From positions 1,095,001 to 1,159,000 of the forward strand of contig JAJNNQ010000075.1 in NCBI GenBank assembly GCA_027886175.1: DNA of 64,000 bases, in the 5' to 3' direction. Within the stretch, counting starts at the first letter, position 1; each line of letters opens with the position of its first letter. Positions 11,432-22,855 of this stretch are shown one piece after another. The DNA comes from Phylloscopus collybita. Taxonomy: Eukaryota > Chordata > Aves > Passeriformes > Phylloscopidae. Below the pieces are notes generated by a model, which was given only the letters and a program-made list of their open reading frames with translations, did not search any database and was not told the origin of the DNA. A program made the position numbers and the translations under genes.

Positions 11432-11750
11432 CAGAATCCCTGTGGTTGTAACAGACCTCCAAGATCATTGAATCCATAACTCAACCCTCCAAAGTTCACC
11501 ACTAAACCCTCTCTTCAAGCACCACACTCATAGGTTTTTTGAACAGTTCCAGCAATGGTGACTCCACCTCTGCCCTGGGCAGCTTGCTCCAATGCTTGAT
11601 AATCCTTTCAGTGATTAAAATTTTCCTAATATGCAATCTAAGCCTTCCCTGGCACAGCTTGAGGCCATTTCCTCTTGTCCTATAGCTTGTTGCCTGGAAG
11701 AAGAGACCAACCCCCACCTGGCTCCAACCTTCTTCCAGGGAGTTGTAGAG
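11432..11750 (-). mobile_element. CR1 LINE, different subfamily
   Basis: A minus-strand CR1 with the tail variant 'ggatcacagaatccctgtgg' and a longer spacer to 'gcaatggtgactccacc'. It continues into 'cttgaggccatttcctctt' and the 'cccccacctggctcc' region. It lies back to back with the plus-strand CR1 ending at 11372. Confidence 0.85.
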
Positions 11751-12574
11751 ACCTTGTGCTGCCACTTGTCCCCTGATGAGATCTTGAATTCCCTGAGAAT
11801 GGGATTTCTTCAGCTTCTGAAAATCCCCCTGTTCTGCTGCTGTTTCCAACTCAGACAGCTTGAGGTGTGGTTGAGGATGCAGCTGAAACCATCCCACACC
11901 TACTGCCAACCAGATGGAAAACAACTCCCTGTTTACTGTGGAGCAAGTGGGAAATTCCACCTTGCACAAGAGGCCTCTTGCCTCCCTCTGACCTAATTTC
12001 CTTGCCATTTTCACCAGAACTAGTCAAAGCATTTCATACAAGTGGAAAAGGGAAGAACAGGAGCCTTGCTTGCTTTCTTCCTGCGCATTGCATAAAGCTT
12101 TAATAGCCAGTAATAGCTGACATGGCTTTGATTTTATTGCACTTAACTGGGTAATTCTCCTGTCCCCAACTGTGCCCAGGAGGACTGAGTGGAACAGAAG
12201 TGACTGTGCCACAGTACAAATGGGTCTTTGAATTCCTCTTACATTCCCATGGCCTGGATTGTGTTCAATAAGTCATGCACAGTAAATACAGCTGGGAGAC
12301 GTGAGGAGACTCATGAATGCTTGCAAGGCACTCAGGTGCCACTCTGGTGAATGTGCTGCAGGCAGAATATGGGGGGAAAAATGCCCTGCTTGTGTCTCTG
12401 CCCCTCCCCTCACTCTTTAGTGAGGGCTGTTCCCCACCACAGAGGTCCCCAGGTAGAGATAATGAACCAAAAAAAAAAAAAGAACATTTCTAATTTTATC
12501 CCTGCTTTCTTACAGCAGGGAGACACAAGGTCACATCCAAAATCTGACATCCCTACCCTGAGTTTGTTGACGGG
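11751..12574. other. unique sequence without recognised gene
   Basis: No dispersed repeat recognised. There is a poly-A of about 12 bases near 12470. The 215-codon plus frame at 12351-12998 starts here, runs through the next CR1 and has no recognisable domain. Confidence 0.5.
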
Positions 12575-12690
12575 TTCACAAAATCACAGAATATCCACAA
12601 GGATAGTTGAGTCCAACTCCTGGGCCTGCACAGGACAACCCAGAGAATCCCCCCCTGTGCCTGAAAGGGTTTTCCAAGCATTTACTGAGC
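12575..12690 (-). mobile_element. CR1 LINE fragment
   Basis: Shows the variant 'gagtccaactcctggg' / 'cctgcacaggacaacc' / 'ctgtgcctgaaaggg', a CR1 subfamily different from the 'gggcagggacacc' type that dominates the window. Confidence 0.8.
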
Positions 12691-13006
12691 CCTGGAAGGC
12701 TTTTGTTCATAGCATTTTAATGTCTGTTGTTTGCATGGAGGGGCACGAGGTTTCTTTGCCACAATGGACAAGCCAAACAACACCGTGGAGAATTTGGGTG
12801 GGCAAACCTGGGGACTGTCCAGCTGGACATTGGGCCAGGAGACATGACTGTGCCAGATACAGCCTGGAACTCTCGTGTCCAATCCCTATTTTCACTCTGT
12901 TCCTCCCTTTCTGGACGATGAGAGTTATGGAACCCTCTGGAGTGAACGTCTCCTACGCTGTCCCCGTCTTGCTGCATCATATTTCAGTGTCTTGTTAATA
13001 CTCTTT

Positions 13007-13309
13007 TGTAGTCCTGGTTCGTGCCTGAGATGTTTTGGTTTTCTGAAACTCTTTTCCCAGAGAATTTTCTGTAAACAAGAGACATGTTTTTCTAACTATT
13101 ACCTTTGTTTACATTCCTTTCCCTAGGAGGGACTTCTCCTTGGTGTCCCTCTGGTCTGACCATTGTGATTGGAGAGGTTTGTCTTTTTTACACCAATTGA
13201 GTTGTTCTCTGTAGAGTAGTATAAAAGGGAAGAGATTCCCAGAAATAAAGGAGTCATTTTCAATCTTCTGAAGTCAGAGCCTGTGTCTTTGTGGTGTACA
13301 ACAGCATCA
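13007..13309 (+). mobile_element. short solo LTR with TATA box and poly-A signal (copy A)
   Basis: About 303 bp from TGTAGTC to ...GCATCA. It aligns along its length with 20740-21054. Promoter and end signals are in the right order: 'tataaaa' at 13220-13226 and 'aataaa' at 13244-13249. The flanking 6-mers 'ctcttt' and 'cttttg' are only a weak match for a target duplication. It lies 88 bp left of the unrelated LTR at 13398. No coding region is attached. Confidence 0.75.
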
Positions 13310-13397
13310 CTTTTGTGCTCTGTTCAAACTCCAACCTGGCTTCTTGATCTGTCCTCCCTGAATCCAAGGCCTTGCACAATCTCCTCCCTTTTGTCTC

Positions 13398-14145
13398 TGT
13401 CTTGGGCTGTGGAACCAAAAATGTGTATTCTATTTCATTTGCTGAAAGCAGTTGGGGAGATATTTTTCTTTATCTCCTGTAATTCTGGGAGGAGGTGGGG
13501 CAGATGGCTTTTGATAATGGTCCAACTGTTAAAACCAGGTGGGGCAGTGTTTGTTATCTCTTTTCACAATGGGCCATTAAGACTCCCCAAGCTGTTCTCC
13601 TCCCCAAAGCAGTACATCCACATTCCATAATCCTATTGTGGGATGCTCCACCCAGTGGGAGGAGCCAACCATTCCTACCTGGATAAAACTGAGATGTAGG
13701 AACACAAGGTATCCAGCTTCACCCAATTCCCAGAGGAAGACTGGACCCTTCTCACCATCACTGGACCCTTCTCACCATCACTGGACCCTTTTCTACAGGA
13801 TCATCTCTGCTCCAACAGAACCACACCTGCCACTCCAGGAGGACTCACTTTTGGACTGCTTCCATCACTCTGACCAACAGGGTGTCAGGTTGTAGCTCTG
13901 ACTCTGTCAGGGTTTTTCAAAATTGTTGTTGTTTGTTTGCTGGTTTGGTTAGGTGGTTTTTGTTTTCTACTACATTTGTATTGTTAATATTCCTAGTAAA
14001 GAACTGTTATTCCTATTCCCAAATCTTTGCCTGAAAGCCCTTAATTGCAAAATTATAATTTGGCAGGGGTGAGGGTTTTACATTCTCCATTCCAAGGGAA
14101 ACTCCAGCTTTTCCTGGCAGATACCTGTCTTTCCAAACCAAGGCA
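13398..14145 (+). mobile_element. solo ERV LTR, TGTCTTGG family (copy 3)
   Basis: A complete 748-bp LTR from TGTCTTGGG to CCAAGGCA (one change in the terminal inverted repeat). A perfect 5-bp target duplication 'gtctc' flanks it (13393-13397 and 14146-14150). A 21-bp unit containing 'accatcactggaccctt' is tandemly repeated inside at about 13741-13795. Another LTR of the family follows 1.44 kb downstream in the same orientation, but it has its own duplication, so the two are separate insertions. Confidence 0.95.
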
Positions 14146-14761
14146 GTCTCTCCAAAATCTGGCTCTGTGCACCTTCACTGAGGGATCAGCGACAGCAGTG
14201 CCCCTGTGAAAAACATCCAAATTACTTCCCTCTGATGATCCCAGCTACTGGCGTGTTAGAAAAACCTCTGGAAGTTTTCTAGGATGCTCAGAACTGGGTC
14301 AGAACTGGGGATTGGCTTAATGGGTTGGGCTCTTGACCTTCCCATGGCTGATTTGTGCAAACCCACTCTAATGAAGGTGTTCCAGTCACAGCAGATCCTA
14401 TGCTGAAGCCCTTGCAGGCTGTTCAGCAAAGCAAAGAAGGAATTGCATTGTCTCCTTTAATGCTTTTGAGCAGTTCATGTCTCGCTGCTGGCAGGTGAAT
14501 AAATTGGTAATGAGTATGCAAATCAGCAGGTCTTCTAAGCGGGCTGAGAAACCTCATTTTGAGGTGTTTGTGAGGCAGGATGAGCACTTTAATATTTGCC
14601 ACACATATCCCCTCTCCTTCATAAACAGAGCTGCTGTTAATCCATGACCTGTTCCACACCGGCTTTGTCGGCAACAGTAAATTAAAAAATGTCAGGGAAT
14701 GCTGTAAATGACCGTAAATTCACTTTTTTAAAATGTTTTTTAATCCCATGGGATTTTTAGC
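14146..14761. other. unique sequence
   Basis: No repeat or gene recognised; no long frame with coding character. Confidence 0.5.
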
Positions 14762-14945
14762 ATGGAATTACAAAATGGTTTAGTTTGGAAGAGATGTTCA
14801 AGATCATCTCTTTTCACCCTCTGCCATGGGCAGGGACACCTTCCACTATCCCAGGTTGCTCCAAGCTCTGTCCAGCCTGGCCATGGACACTTCCAGGGAT
14901 CCAGGGGCAGTCACAGCTCCTCTGGATTCCATGGCCTCACCATCC
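14762..14945 (-). mobile_element. CR1 LINE 3' tail
   Basis: Begins 'tggaattacaaaatgg', then 'gccatgggcagggacacc' and 'cactatcccaggttgctcc'. It becomes unrecognisable after 'ccatggcctcaccatcc'. Confidence 0.9.
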
Positions 14946-15586
14946 TCCCAGCTCTGTCAGATGTTCTTTCCTCCCTTCTCCTTCTGAATTTCCTTTTGTC
15001 CCATGCAGAAATCTTCCCATTCTGAGGGATATTTCAGGAAGATGAAATTCCTTCATTAATGTCCCTGATTTCAACCCCAATTTTTCCCTTTTTGGAGATT
15101 AACGAGCTACCGCTGAGGTTTTAATTTTCAATTTTCCTCCCGGTTAATGGAAATTTGGACATACTCATCCCTCAAGGACTTTTGAGGTTCTTTCTCCAAT
15201 ATTTTGGATGTCTCAGAAGTCTCTGTGGAGCCACCAAAATATGCAGGAAATCAGCACCATCCCTGGAGCAACAACTGAAGGAGACACAGCCAGGCCGAAA
15301 TGTATTTATTGTTTTAATTTAAATCTCATCAGACTTTATCCATTTCACCCTTTGTGCACCTCCTTCCCTTCTCCACCTCCTCATAAAATTCTTTGCAGCA
15401 TCTCCAGGACTGTGTGATTCCAGCTGGAAATGTGCCAAGTGTTCAACACAACTCCTCACATCCCTCACGCATCGTGGGTCCATCACTGCTGCTTTTCCCT
15501 CAGTATCCTGCCCTCTCCTAAAAGATTCTGGTCCAAGAGTCTCTGAAGTTCCACTTCCCAGAGAGGCGTTTCTGTGGATCCAGGAG
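14946..15586. other. unique sequence
   Basis: No repeat or gene recognised. Pyrimidine-rich in parts. Confidence 0.5.
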
Positions 15587-16345
15587 TGTCTTGGGTTGCG
15601 GAGCCAGGGGTGTGTGTTCTATTTCATTTGTTAAAAGCAGTTGGGGAGATGTTTTTCTTTATCTCTTGTAACTCTGGGAGGAGGGGGGCAGATGCCTTCT
15701 GATAATGGGCCAGCTGTTAAAACCAGGTGGGGCAGTGTTTCTTATCTCTTTCACAGCCAGTCCTCCCTCCAGGAGAGTATTTTCTGCTAATGGACCATTA
15801 AGACACCCCTAAAAGCACACATCTCCAAAGTAGAACATCCACATTCCATCATCCCATGGTGAGATGCTCCACCCAGTGGGGGGAGCCAACCCTTCCTACC
15901 TGGATAAAAACTGAGACAAAGGAACACAAGACATCCAGCTTCACCCGATTCCTGGAGGAAGACTGGACCCCTTCTCACCACCACTGGACCCTTTTCTACA
16001 GGATCATCTCTACTCCAACAGAACCACATCTGCCACTCCAGAAGGACTCACTTTGGGACTGTTTCCAACACCCTGACCAACAGGGTGTGAGGTTGTAGCT
16101 CTGACTCTGTCAGGATTTTTCAAAATTGTTGTTTGTTTGCTGCTTTGGTTGGGTAGTTTTTTTTTTCTACTACATTTGTATTGTTAGTATTCCTAGTAAA
16201 GAGCTGTTATTCCTATTCCCAAATCTTTGCCTGAAAGCCCTTAATTGCAAAATTGTAATTTGGCGGGGGTGAGGGGTTTACATTCTCCATTCCAAGGAAA
16301 ACTCCAGCTTTCCCTGGCAGATACCTGTCTTTCCAAACCAAGACA
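15587..16345 (+). mobile_element. solo ERV LTR, TGTCTTGG family (copy 4)
   Basis: A complete 759-bp LTR from TGTCTTGGG to CCAAGACA with a perfect 5-bp target duplication 'aggag' (15582-15586 and 16346-16350). It contains the 'ctggataaaa' TATA-like element and the 'accctgaccaacaggg' block. It retains a segment around 15757-15800 ('ctccctccaggagag') that copies 2 and 3 lack but copies 1 and 5 carry, which suggests two structural variants of the LTR. Confidence 0.95.
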
Positions 16346-16515
16346 AGGAGATGTTCAGGAAGCTGAGTCACAGTTCCGTGACAAGTGGTGGCCTGCTTAG
16401 CCTGAAGTTATTTTGGTGGGCAGGGAATGTGCACAAGTGGAGGATGAAGTCAGTTTTCCCACTTGCCAGCCTTTTGTTGCCTGGGATCATTTCAGCACTT
16501 GCATCTTTGGTGTGT

Positions 16516-16701
16516 TCTCTGTGGTTCCCATTTTAGTCTTGGAGGCAGCAGATTCCTTTTATTTTGTCAGGACAAGTTATTCAAAAGCTGGTAACTGTGG
16601 AAGAAGCAGCAAACTGGGCATTCCTGGAGGATTGTGATCATAGTCCATTTTTTGGAGCAAATTCTAAAACTTCTATAATTTTTCTTAGGTTGTCACTGAA
16701 G
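16516..16701 (+). repeat. direct duplication, left copy
   Basis: A 186-bp segment from 'tctctgtggttccc' to 'tgtcactgaag' that recurs at 18312-18498 with about three substitutions and one 1-base indel. It resembles no CR1 or LTR in the window. The homology stops sharply at both ends, with no TG...CA ends and no flanking target duplication. Confidence 0.95.
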
Positions 16702-17035
16702 TAGTTTTGTTAAAAACTGAGGTTATTAGTGATTAATCATTTTTTAGTTCAGTCTCATTTTGATTAAAGCAAGAAAACCAGGCTGGAACTTTAAAAACAA
16801 CACCTAATTTAGAAATTGAAGTTTCACTAATATGGAAAATGATCTGGGTTTTGTGAGTCTATCCAGAGGCTCATGCAGCTGAACATTCCTTAACATTCCT
16901 CATGGCTATTCCTGGGTTCTTATCTCCCAAATCAGCCAGATGGTGCAACGTGCCCACATCTCATATAATGTAAGTGGGAAGAGGAGGCTTGTTGAGGATG
17001 AGAAGTGATCCTGCTAATGAAGCTGATGTTTCTGA

Positions 17036-17310
17036 GATCATGGAATAATGGAAATATAAAATCATGGAACGGTTTGAGTGGGACAGGATCTCGAAGATCA
17101 TCTCATTCCACCCCCTGCCATGGTCAGGGACACTTTCCACTATCCCAGGTTGCTCCAAGCCCTGTCCAACCTGGCCTTGGACACTTCCAGGGATGGGGCA
17201 GCCACAGCTTCTCTGTGCCAGTGCCTTGCTACCTTCCAAGTAAAGAATTTCTTCCAACATCCCATCTAAACCTCCCCTTCTTGTAGTTTAAAACCATTCC
17301 TATCACCAAC
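17036..17310 (-). mobile_element. CR1 LINE 3' tail
   Basis: A well-preserved tail of about 275 bp: 'aaatcatggaacggtttga', 'cagggacactttccactat', 'ccttggacacttccaggg' and 'cccatctaaacctcccc'. It lies between the two copies of the 187-bp duplication. Confidence 0.95.
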
Positions 17311-18311
17311 AAATTGTTCCTTTGAGAGGCAGTTCTTCTGGATGCTGATTTTTTCCTTAGGTACCCCAATTCTACTTTAGAAATGAAAAATTTGTGTTCC
17401 TACATATATAAAATGTAACCAGTCTCAACAATGGATGGTTTTAACTTTTTTACCTGCAACGACTTTTTCCTTGTCCCTGTCAGCCAAATATTTATTTATA
17501 ATTATTAAATATATTTATATAAATATAGATATTAATTAAAATTGTTTTGTCTGCTTGTTTTGTCTGCTTTTTTTGTCCCTCTAGAGCTGTTGAGATTTGA
17601 GAGCTTCGTTTGAGCTCTGGGTCAAGCACAGGCACAACCCAGGAGAGCCAGGGGGAGATGCCAGGGGAGTGGAGAGAACAGCAGCTCTCCTCTTTTCCCT
17701 GCTGGAGTAAGCAGTCATTAGGTCCAAAAAAATATTTTTGCCTAAAGGATGCATTGAAAACCAAAGTGTTGCGAGATAATGATGGGCTCTTCGCAGAGAT
17801 AATTAATCTGCAGATGGAAACATCCATTCACATGTGCTCTCTTTATCCATCTGTCCATTCATTATTTTTACAAAGCCCATTCAAATCAAGAAAGGAATTC
17901 CGCTGCTTTCCAGGCACAGATAAAAATTCCCTCTGCCATTCCTGGGGTTTCTGGCAAGTTCTCCCTGCACAGAGTGCTCAGCTCAGCAGTGACATGGCCA
18001 ACAAAGAGCAAAAGCCACGTTTTAATGCTGTGAAGGCTTTTACTTCCTTCCCATCCACCTGAGGAAGGAAAAAAAAAAGGCTGCTTGAATTTTTCCTTCT
18101 GACTGTCCATGGTACAGAATCTCCCCAGGTTGCCGCAGGAATAAATTCATTACCTGTTTCTCTAATGATGGCAGCTGAATATTTTAATGCAGTTATGTTT
18201 AATCACCTTTCTAAATCCACAGTAAAACCTCTGCAATTACCCTCAGGGCCAAAAACTTCTCAGTGAACCATGAGGTGGGTTCAGCTCATTTCTCTGGATA
18301 AAGAAAATCCA
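17311..18311. other. unique sequence
   Basis: AT-rich at 17490-17545. A 150-codon plus frame (17610-18062) has no recognised domain and no clear start or splice context. The block 18120-18240, with TAAT and ATTA strings, could be conserved non-coding DNA, but this cannot be judged without alignment. Confidence 0.4.
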
Positions 18312-18498
18312 TCTCTGTGGTTCCCATTTTAGTCGTGGAGGCAGCAGATTCCTTTTATTTTGTCAGGGCAAGTTATTCAAAAGCCTGGTAACTGTGGAAG
18401 AAGTAGCAAACTGGGCATTCCTGGAGGATTGTGATCATAGTCCATTTTTTGGAGCAAATTCTAAAACTTCTATAATTTTTCTTAGGTTGTCACTGAAG
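18312..18498 (+). repeat. direct duplication, right copy
   Basis: Right copy of the 187-bp segment, same orientation as 16516-16701 and about 98% identical by eye. Start-to-start distance is 1,796 bp. After it the sequence is unique, with a poly-A of about 17 bases near 18685. Confidence 0.95.
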
Positions 18499-19103
18499 AA
18501 GAAAAGTGTTCCAGGCAGGACACACTGATTTTTCTGCCTGCTGGTGCTGTTGTGCTGTGTTTGCATGGAAATATGGGAATATTCACTGGAGTGAAGATGG
18601 AGATGAATCAGCTTCATAATGTGCTGGGTACTTCTCACACCTGCAAAATCCTGTCTCCATCTCCACTTTCTGTAAATAGATCAGAAAAAAAAAAAAAAAA
18701 AGGGAACAACTTCAGTGATAAGATCAGGAAGAGCTCAACTCCAGCATGGGCTGGGCACCCTGCCTCCAGTTCAAAGACCTGAAAGAAAATCCAGGATCTG
18801 CTGCAATTCCGAGGTGGAATTTTGAACCATGACTGGACATTCAACAAACTCAGTCATCACTCTCATTGTTTCTTTTCCTGCTTTTTTTTTGTTGTCTGTT
18901 TCAAGCAAACATCCTCCAGGAAAAATCTTTTCCTTTGGATCAGACAAAATTACACATTTTCAAATGCACAAACCCCAAAACTTCGAGTTTATTTGACTTG
19001 TTGGGTAGAGGGGACAGGAAAAGTTTCTTCAAACTTTTTTGGTGATGAACCAAAACTTATTTTTCAGTAGAGAAGGTGTTTGAGTGCAAACTCTCCACCC
19101 CAA
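18499..19103. other. unique sequence with short poly-A
   Basis: No gene recognised. The poly-A near 18685-18702 is not preceded by a recognisable retroposed sequence. Confidence 0.5.
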
Positions 19104-19325
19104 GGATCATAGGAATCATGGAATGCTTTGGAAGGAACCTTCAAGATCATCTAATTCCTTCCACTATCCCAGGTTGGTCCAACCTGGCCTTGAACACTTC
19201 CAGAGATGGGGCAGCCAAAACTTCTCTGGCAAACCTGTGCCAGGGCCTCACCACCCTCACAGGGAGGAATTTCTTTGGAATTCTTTTAAATTTCTTTGAA
19301 AATCCTTTCTCCCTGTTCTCCCCAT
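19104..19325 (-). mobile_element. CR1 LINE 3' tail with internal deletion
   Basis: Starts 'catggaatgctttggaagg' and jumps from the 'atctaattcc' position directly to 'ttccactatcccaggtt', so the usual 'ccatgggcagggacacc' block has been deleted. It ends near 'tccctgttctcc'. Confidence 0.9.
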
Positions 19326-19969
19326 CCACGCAGGACTTCAGTGAGGTTACTTGGGACTGTAACACACATCAGTGAGTAATAAATGATATTTAGCTGTAAA
19401 AAACACAGATGTTCCTGGTTCCAAGGCTCTGGTGCATCATTGTCCCTGCAAGTGGGATGGAATCCTTCTGGGATCTGTCACCTGGAAGTGGTTCAAAGTA
19501 ATCCTCCCACAGCATTGTCAGAGCTTGCATAAGAGAAACAGGTAAAGATGCAACTTCTCCCCTCCAGGCTGGTATCTGGATTTTAGGGATAACTTTTCAG
19601 GAAGTTTTACTCTTCAGTCAGAGGTGCTGGCTCCTTTCAGGGTCTGAGAAGTGCCAGGATAAATTTATACACAGCTACTGATTCCCTCCTCATCCTCTGT
19701 GTGTTCCGTTTTTTCCCCTCTGACTTCCAGAGGTTCTTTCGGGAGAAATGGATCACTTGGGAAGTGATGCCTGCAAGAGGGAGAAGGAAGACCAGCTGCC
19801 ATCAGCAAAGGGATTAAAGCCAAGGAAGCCTCTAAGTCCTGAAAAAAGACACAGCCTGGCTGCCTCGACTTGCTGCCTGTTTCTTTTAATGCAGGGGAAA
19901 TCTGCTGCTTGACTCCTGCTGAGAGCAGGAGAGAAAGAGGAACAAGCAGAATTTTAAAGGATCCTTATC
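19326..19969. other. unique sequence
   Basis: Nothing recognised on either strand. Confidence 0.5.
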
Positions 19970-20225
19970 ACAAGGAATGGGTTGGATTGGAAGGGATCTC
20001 CAAGACCATCCCATTCCAACCCCTTTCCATGGGCAGGGACACTTTCCACTATCCCAGGTTGCTCCAAGCCACGTCCAACCTGGCCTTAAATGATTCCGGG
20101 GAGGGAAGCCACAGCTTCTCTGGGATTTCTATTCCAGGGCCTCCCCACACTCACAGTGAAGAATTTCTTCCCGATATCCCATCTAAATCCACTCAATCTA
20201 AATCTCTCTCCAGTATTCCTTGTTA
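19970..20225 (-). mobile_element. CR1 LINE 3' tail
   Basis: Contains 'ggttggattggaagggat', 'ccatgggcagggacact', 'ccaacctggccttaaatg' and 'cccgatatcccatctaaat'. The 173-codon plus frame over it (19870-20391) is antisense to CR1. Confidence 0.95.
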
Positions 20226-20634
20226 TTCCACAGCAGCTCAGCAGCATCACAACTCCCTGTCTGCAAAGGGGGAGGTAATTTTTGTTTATGTGTTTCCCAT
20301 ATATGTGCAAAGGAATCCTCATCTCCTGAAGGAAAGCGAAGGGAACAACATTGGGTGCAAACCCAAGAGGATAAAATCAAATGTTCATTGAGGACACTGA
20401 ATTCCTGAGTTATCTTCAGTGTAACAACTCTGATTTTTACTTTTCCTTAAGTTCCTCCCCATGATGTAAGGTGAAGGATCCAGTTTTAAAGGGTGTCACA
20501 AGGCTGAGCTCCATAAATGATTTGTTGGACGTAGGGGTGCCAGGAAACAGAAAAAAAACCCCAACAATTAACCCTCACTTCTGCAGGGTGTGGGATGGTT
20601 TAAGTGGGCAAGAGGTGGGAGAGATTAGTTGGCA

Positions 20635-20666
20635 ATATATAAAAGACTGATTGGTCTTTTATATAT
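20635..20666. repeat. perfect 13-bp hairpin in AT-rich DNA
   Basis: The stem 'atatataaaagac' at 20635-20647 is mirrored exactly by its reverse complement at 20654-20666, with a 6-base loop. It lies in otherwise unique sequence (20226-20739). No poly-U tract follows and no function is apparent. Confidence 0.9.
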
Positions 20667-20739
20667 AAACCTAATTCCCAGGGAGGAGGTGGGGTCAGTA
20701 CCTTCCCTTATGGAAAACATGAACACAAGCTCTGAAATA

Positions 20740-21054
20740 TGTAGTCGTGGTTCGTGCTGTGATGTTTTGATTTCCCTGAAACTCTTTCCCAGGCACTGTT
20801 CTGTCAACAAGAGGCATGTTTTCCTAACAGTATCCTATGTTTTGCATTCCTTTCCCTAGGAGGGACTTCTTCTTGATGTCCCTCTGACTTGACCAATGTA
20901 GTTGAAGAAATTTGTCTTTCTTCCACCCCTTGGGTGGGTTCTTTGTAAAATAGTATAAAGGGAAGAAATTCCCAGGCAATAAAGATTGATTGAAGTAATT
21001 TCAGCTTTCTGAAAAGATTGGAGTCCATGTCGTTGTTAATCTTAAACAGCTTCA
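20740..21054 (+). mobile_element. short solo LTR with TATA box and poly-A signal (copy B)
   Basis: About 315 bp from TGTAGTCG to ...GCTTCA, aligning with 13007-13309. It has 'tataaa' at 20954-20959 and 'aataaa' at 20978-20983. The flanks 'gaaata' (20734-20739) and 'gaaatc' (21055-21060) match at five of six bases, fitting the 6-bp duplication of ERVK-type elements. No internal retroviral sequence is attached. Confidence 0.8.
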
Positions 21055-21804
21055 GAAATCCACTGGTGTTCAGAAGAATATTCTTTTTTTTTTCCCAGTG
21101 ACTACCAGGATCGTGGGACCAGTTCACTCAAAATATTGTATTTTTATTGCTTGCAAGGGGACACAGTGGACACAAATTGTGACCTTCACACTTTGAAGAC
21201 ATAATTTGGAGGGGAAAAACATAATCCCAGTGTGTTGTTCCACGTGGAGTATATAAGGGGTGTACACCAGTTCATCCCACTTTACTGGCCCCCTGGTCCA
21301 TGTGTTTCCTTAAAAAAGCCACAGTAAAAGGTGGAAAAGAACATTAAAATAACATAGTTGTTATAGAGTGGATTTTCAGTATGTTGAGGTGTGAAATCCC
21401 ACTCTGTTTTTATGGAGAGCTGTAAATAAGTCAACAAGATTTAGGCTACACTTTTGGAATCTGCTCAGTGGTCAGTGGTAATTCCTGAGTTTCTGTGGCT
21501 GGCTGAAAAATTCACAATATTTCCTACAGGATATCAGAAACCTTTTCCAGAAAGCCCCTGCTTGGAGCTTCCCTTTTTTCAATTAATTTTTAATCCTGCT
21601 GCAAGATTTCATTAGGCTTAGAAAGTGCGGGGTTTTTTTTTTTCAACCTGGTTCTCTTCAGCTCTCCTTTGGCTGGGAAAGGAGAGCCAAAGAAAGACCC
21701 ATGAGCTTTCTGTCAGTCAGGAGAGGAGTTATTTTATAAATTGAACCTGAACTGATGAGCTTGGGGCACGAGGGAAATTATTTCTCCTTTGAATATTTTT
21801 CCAG
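21055..21804. other. unique sequence
   Basis: Nothing recognised apart from short poly-T runs near 21085 and 21635. Confidence 0.5.
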
Positions 21805-22213
21805 CCTTTTTTTTTCTTTTTCTTTTTCTTTTTTTCTTTTTCTTTTTCTTTTTCTTTTTCTTTTTCTTTTTCTTTTTCTTTTTCTTTTTCTTTTTCTTTT
21901 TCTTTTTCTTTTTCTTTTTCTTTTTCTTTTTCTTTTTCTTTTTCTTTTTCTTTTTCTTTTTCTTTTTCTTTCTCTTTCCCTTTCCCTTTCCCTTTCCCTT
22001 TCCCTTTCCCTTTCCCTTTCCCTTTCCCTTTCCCTTTCCCTTTCCCTTTTCCTTTTCCTTTTCCTTTTCCTTTTCCTTTTCCTTTTCCTTTTCCTTTTCC
22101 TTTTCCTTTTCCTTTTCCTTTTCCTTTTCCTTTTCCTTTTCCTTTCTTTTTCTTTTTCTTTTTCTTTTTCTTTTTCTTTTTCTTTTTCTTTTTCTTTTTC
22201 TTTTTCTTTTTCT
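21805..22213. repeat. hexanucleotide polypyrimidine satellite with variant blocks
   Basis: About 409 bases of pure pyrimidine on the plus strand with a constant 6-base period, roughly 68 units. The unit changes in blocks: CTTTTT (to about 21970), CCCTTT (about 21975-22047), CCTTTT (about 22050-22144), then CTTTTT again. The period is kept across the block boundaries. Long S/F/L or K/G/E frames here are translations of the repeat and not genes. Confidence 0.97.
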
Positions 22214-22855
22214 GCTGATCTCTCTGCTGTAAAGGTTGAGGTCTCCTTTTCCAGCTGAACTTTGTGGGGGCTAAAATAGTTCTCAAAGCTCGAATGCTGA
22301 GCTATTCCAACTCCAGGGTTATTCAGGCAGGAAAATCCCTCCCCAGTCTGACTGGCTCAGCTGATTAAAAACTCCAAGCTCAGAGCATTTCCCACATGCA
22401 GAGAACAGCAGAAAAATCAATGCTGGATTTATCGACTTTCTCTTTGGATATTGCCTCTGTTTGCTAATTCCAGAACAGTTTTCTTGTCTTATCAGAGTCT
22501 CTTTCCTTCTCTTGCCTCTCCCTGAGGAACTGCTCCTTTCTTGCTTCTTTGGAGCTCTCTGGGCACCCCATTTCAGCCCTGAGGTCGGAGGAGAATCACC
22601 CAGACAGCAAAATGCACTTTGAGACTGAGCTCTGGGAAGGATACCAAATTCTTTGCTTTCAGCTTCCTGAGAATTCTGTACTTTTCCTTATTTTTCTTAA
22701 ATGTGCAGTATACATTTATTTCTTTTTTTACCTTTCCCCCCCTCATAATTACTTTAACCAACGCTTTCAGTTCCGAGTACAGAGCGTTTACATTTGATTG
22801 CCTTTCTCAGGAACAAATAAATAAAAAAAATCCAACTGAATCACCACTCCATTTT
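22214..22855. other. unique sequence between microsatellites
   Basis: Nothing recognised; AT-rich toward its right end. Confidence 0.5.

Noticed and set aside
12351..12998. 215-codon plus frame
   Set aside because: It crosses a minus-strand CR1 and has no recognisable protein feature.
13398..16345. Two same-orientation LTRs 1.44 kb apart as the ends of one provirus
   Set aside because: Each has its own perfect 5-bp duplication (gtctc and aggag), and the DNA between holds a CR1 tail and unique sequence with no retroviral pattern.
17610..18062. 150-codon plus frame in unique DNA
   Set aside because: No recognised domain or splice signals and mixed, non-coding-like composition.
16516..18498. 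The 187-bp direct repeats as LTRs of a small retrotransposon
   Set aside because: No TG...CA ends, no target duplication, and the interior carries a CR1 and unique DNA.
21729..22286. Frames of 147-185 codons rich in F/L/S or K/G/E
   Set aside because: Translations of the hexamer satellite.
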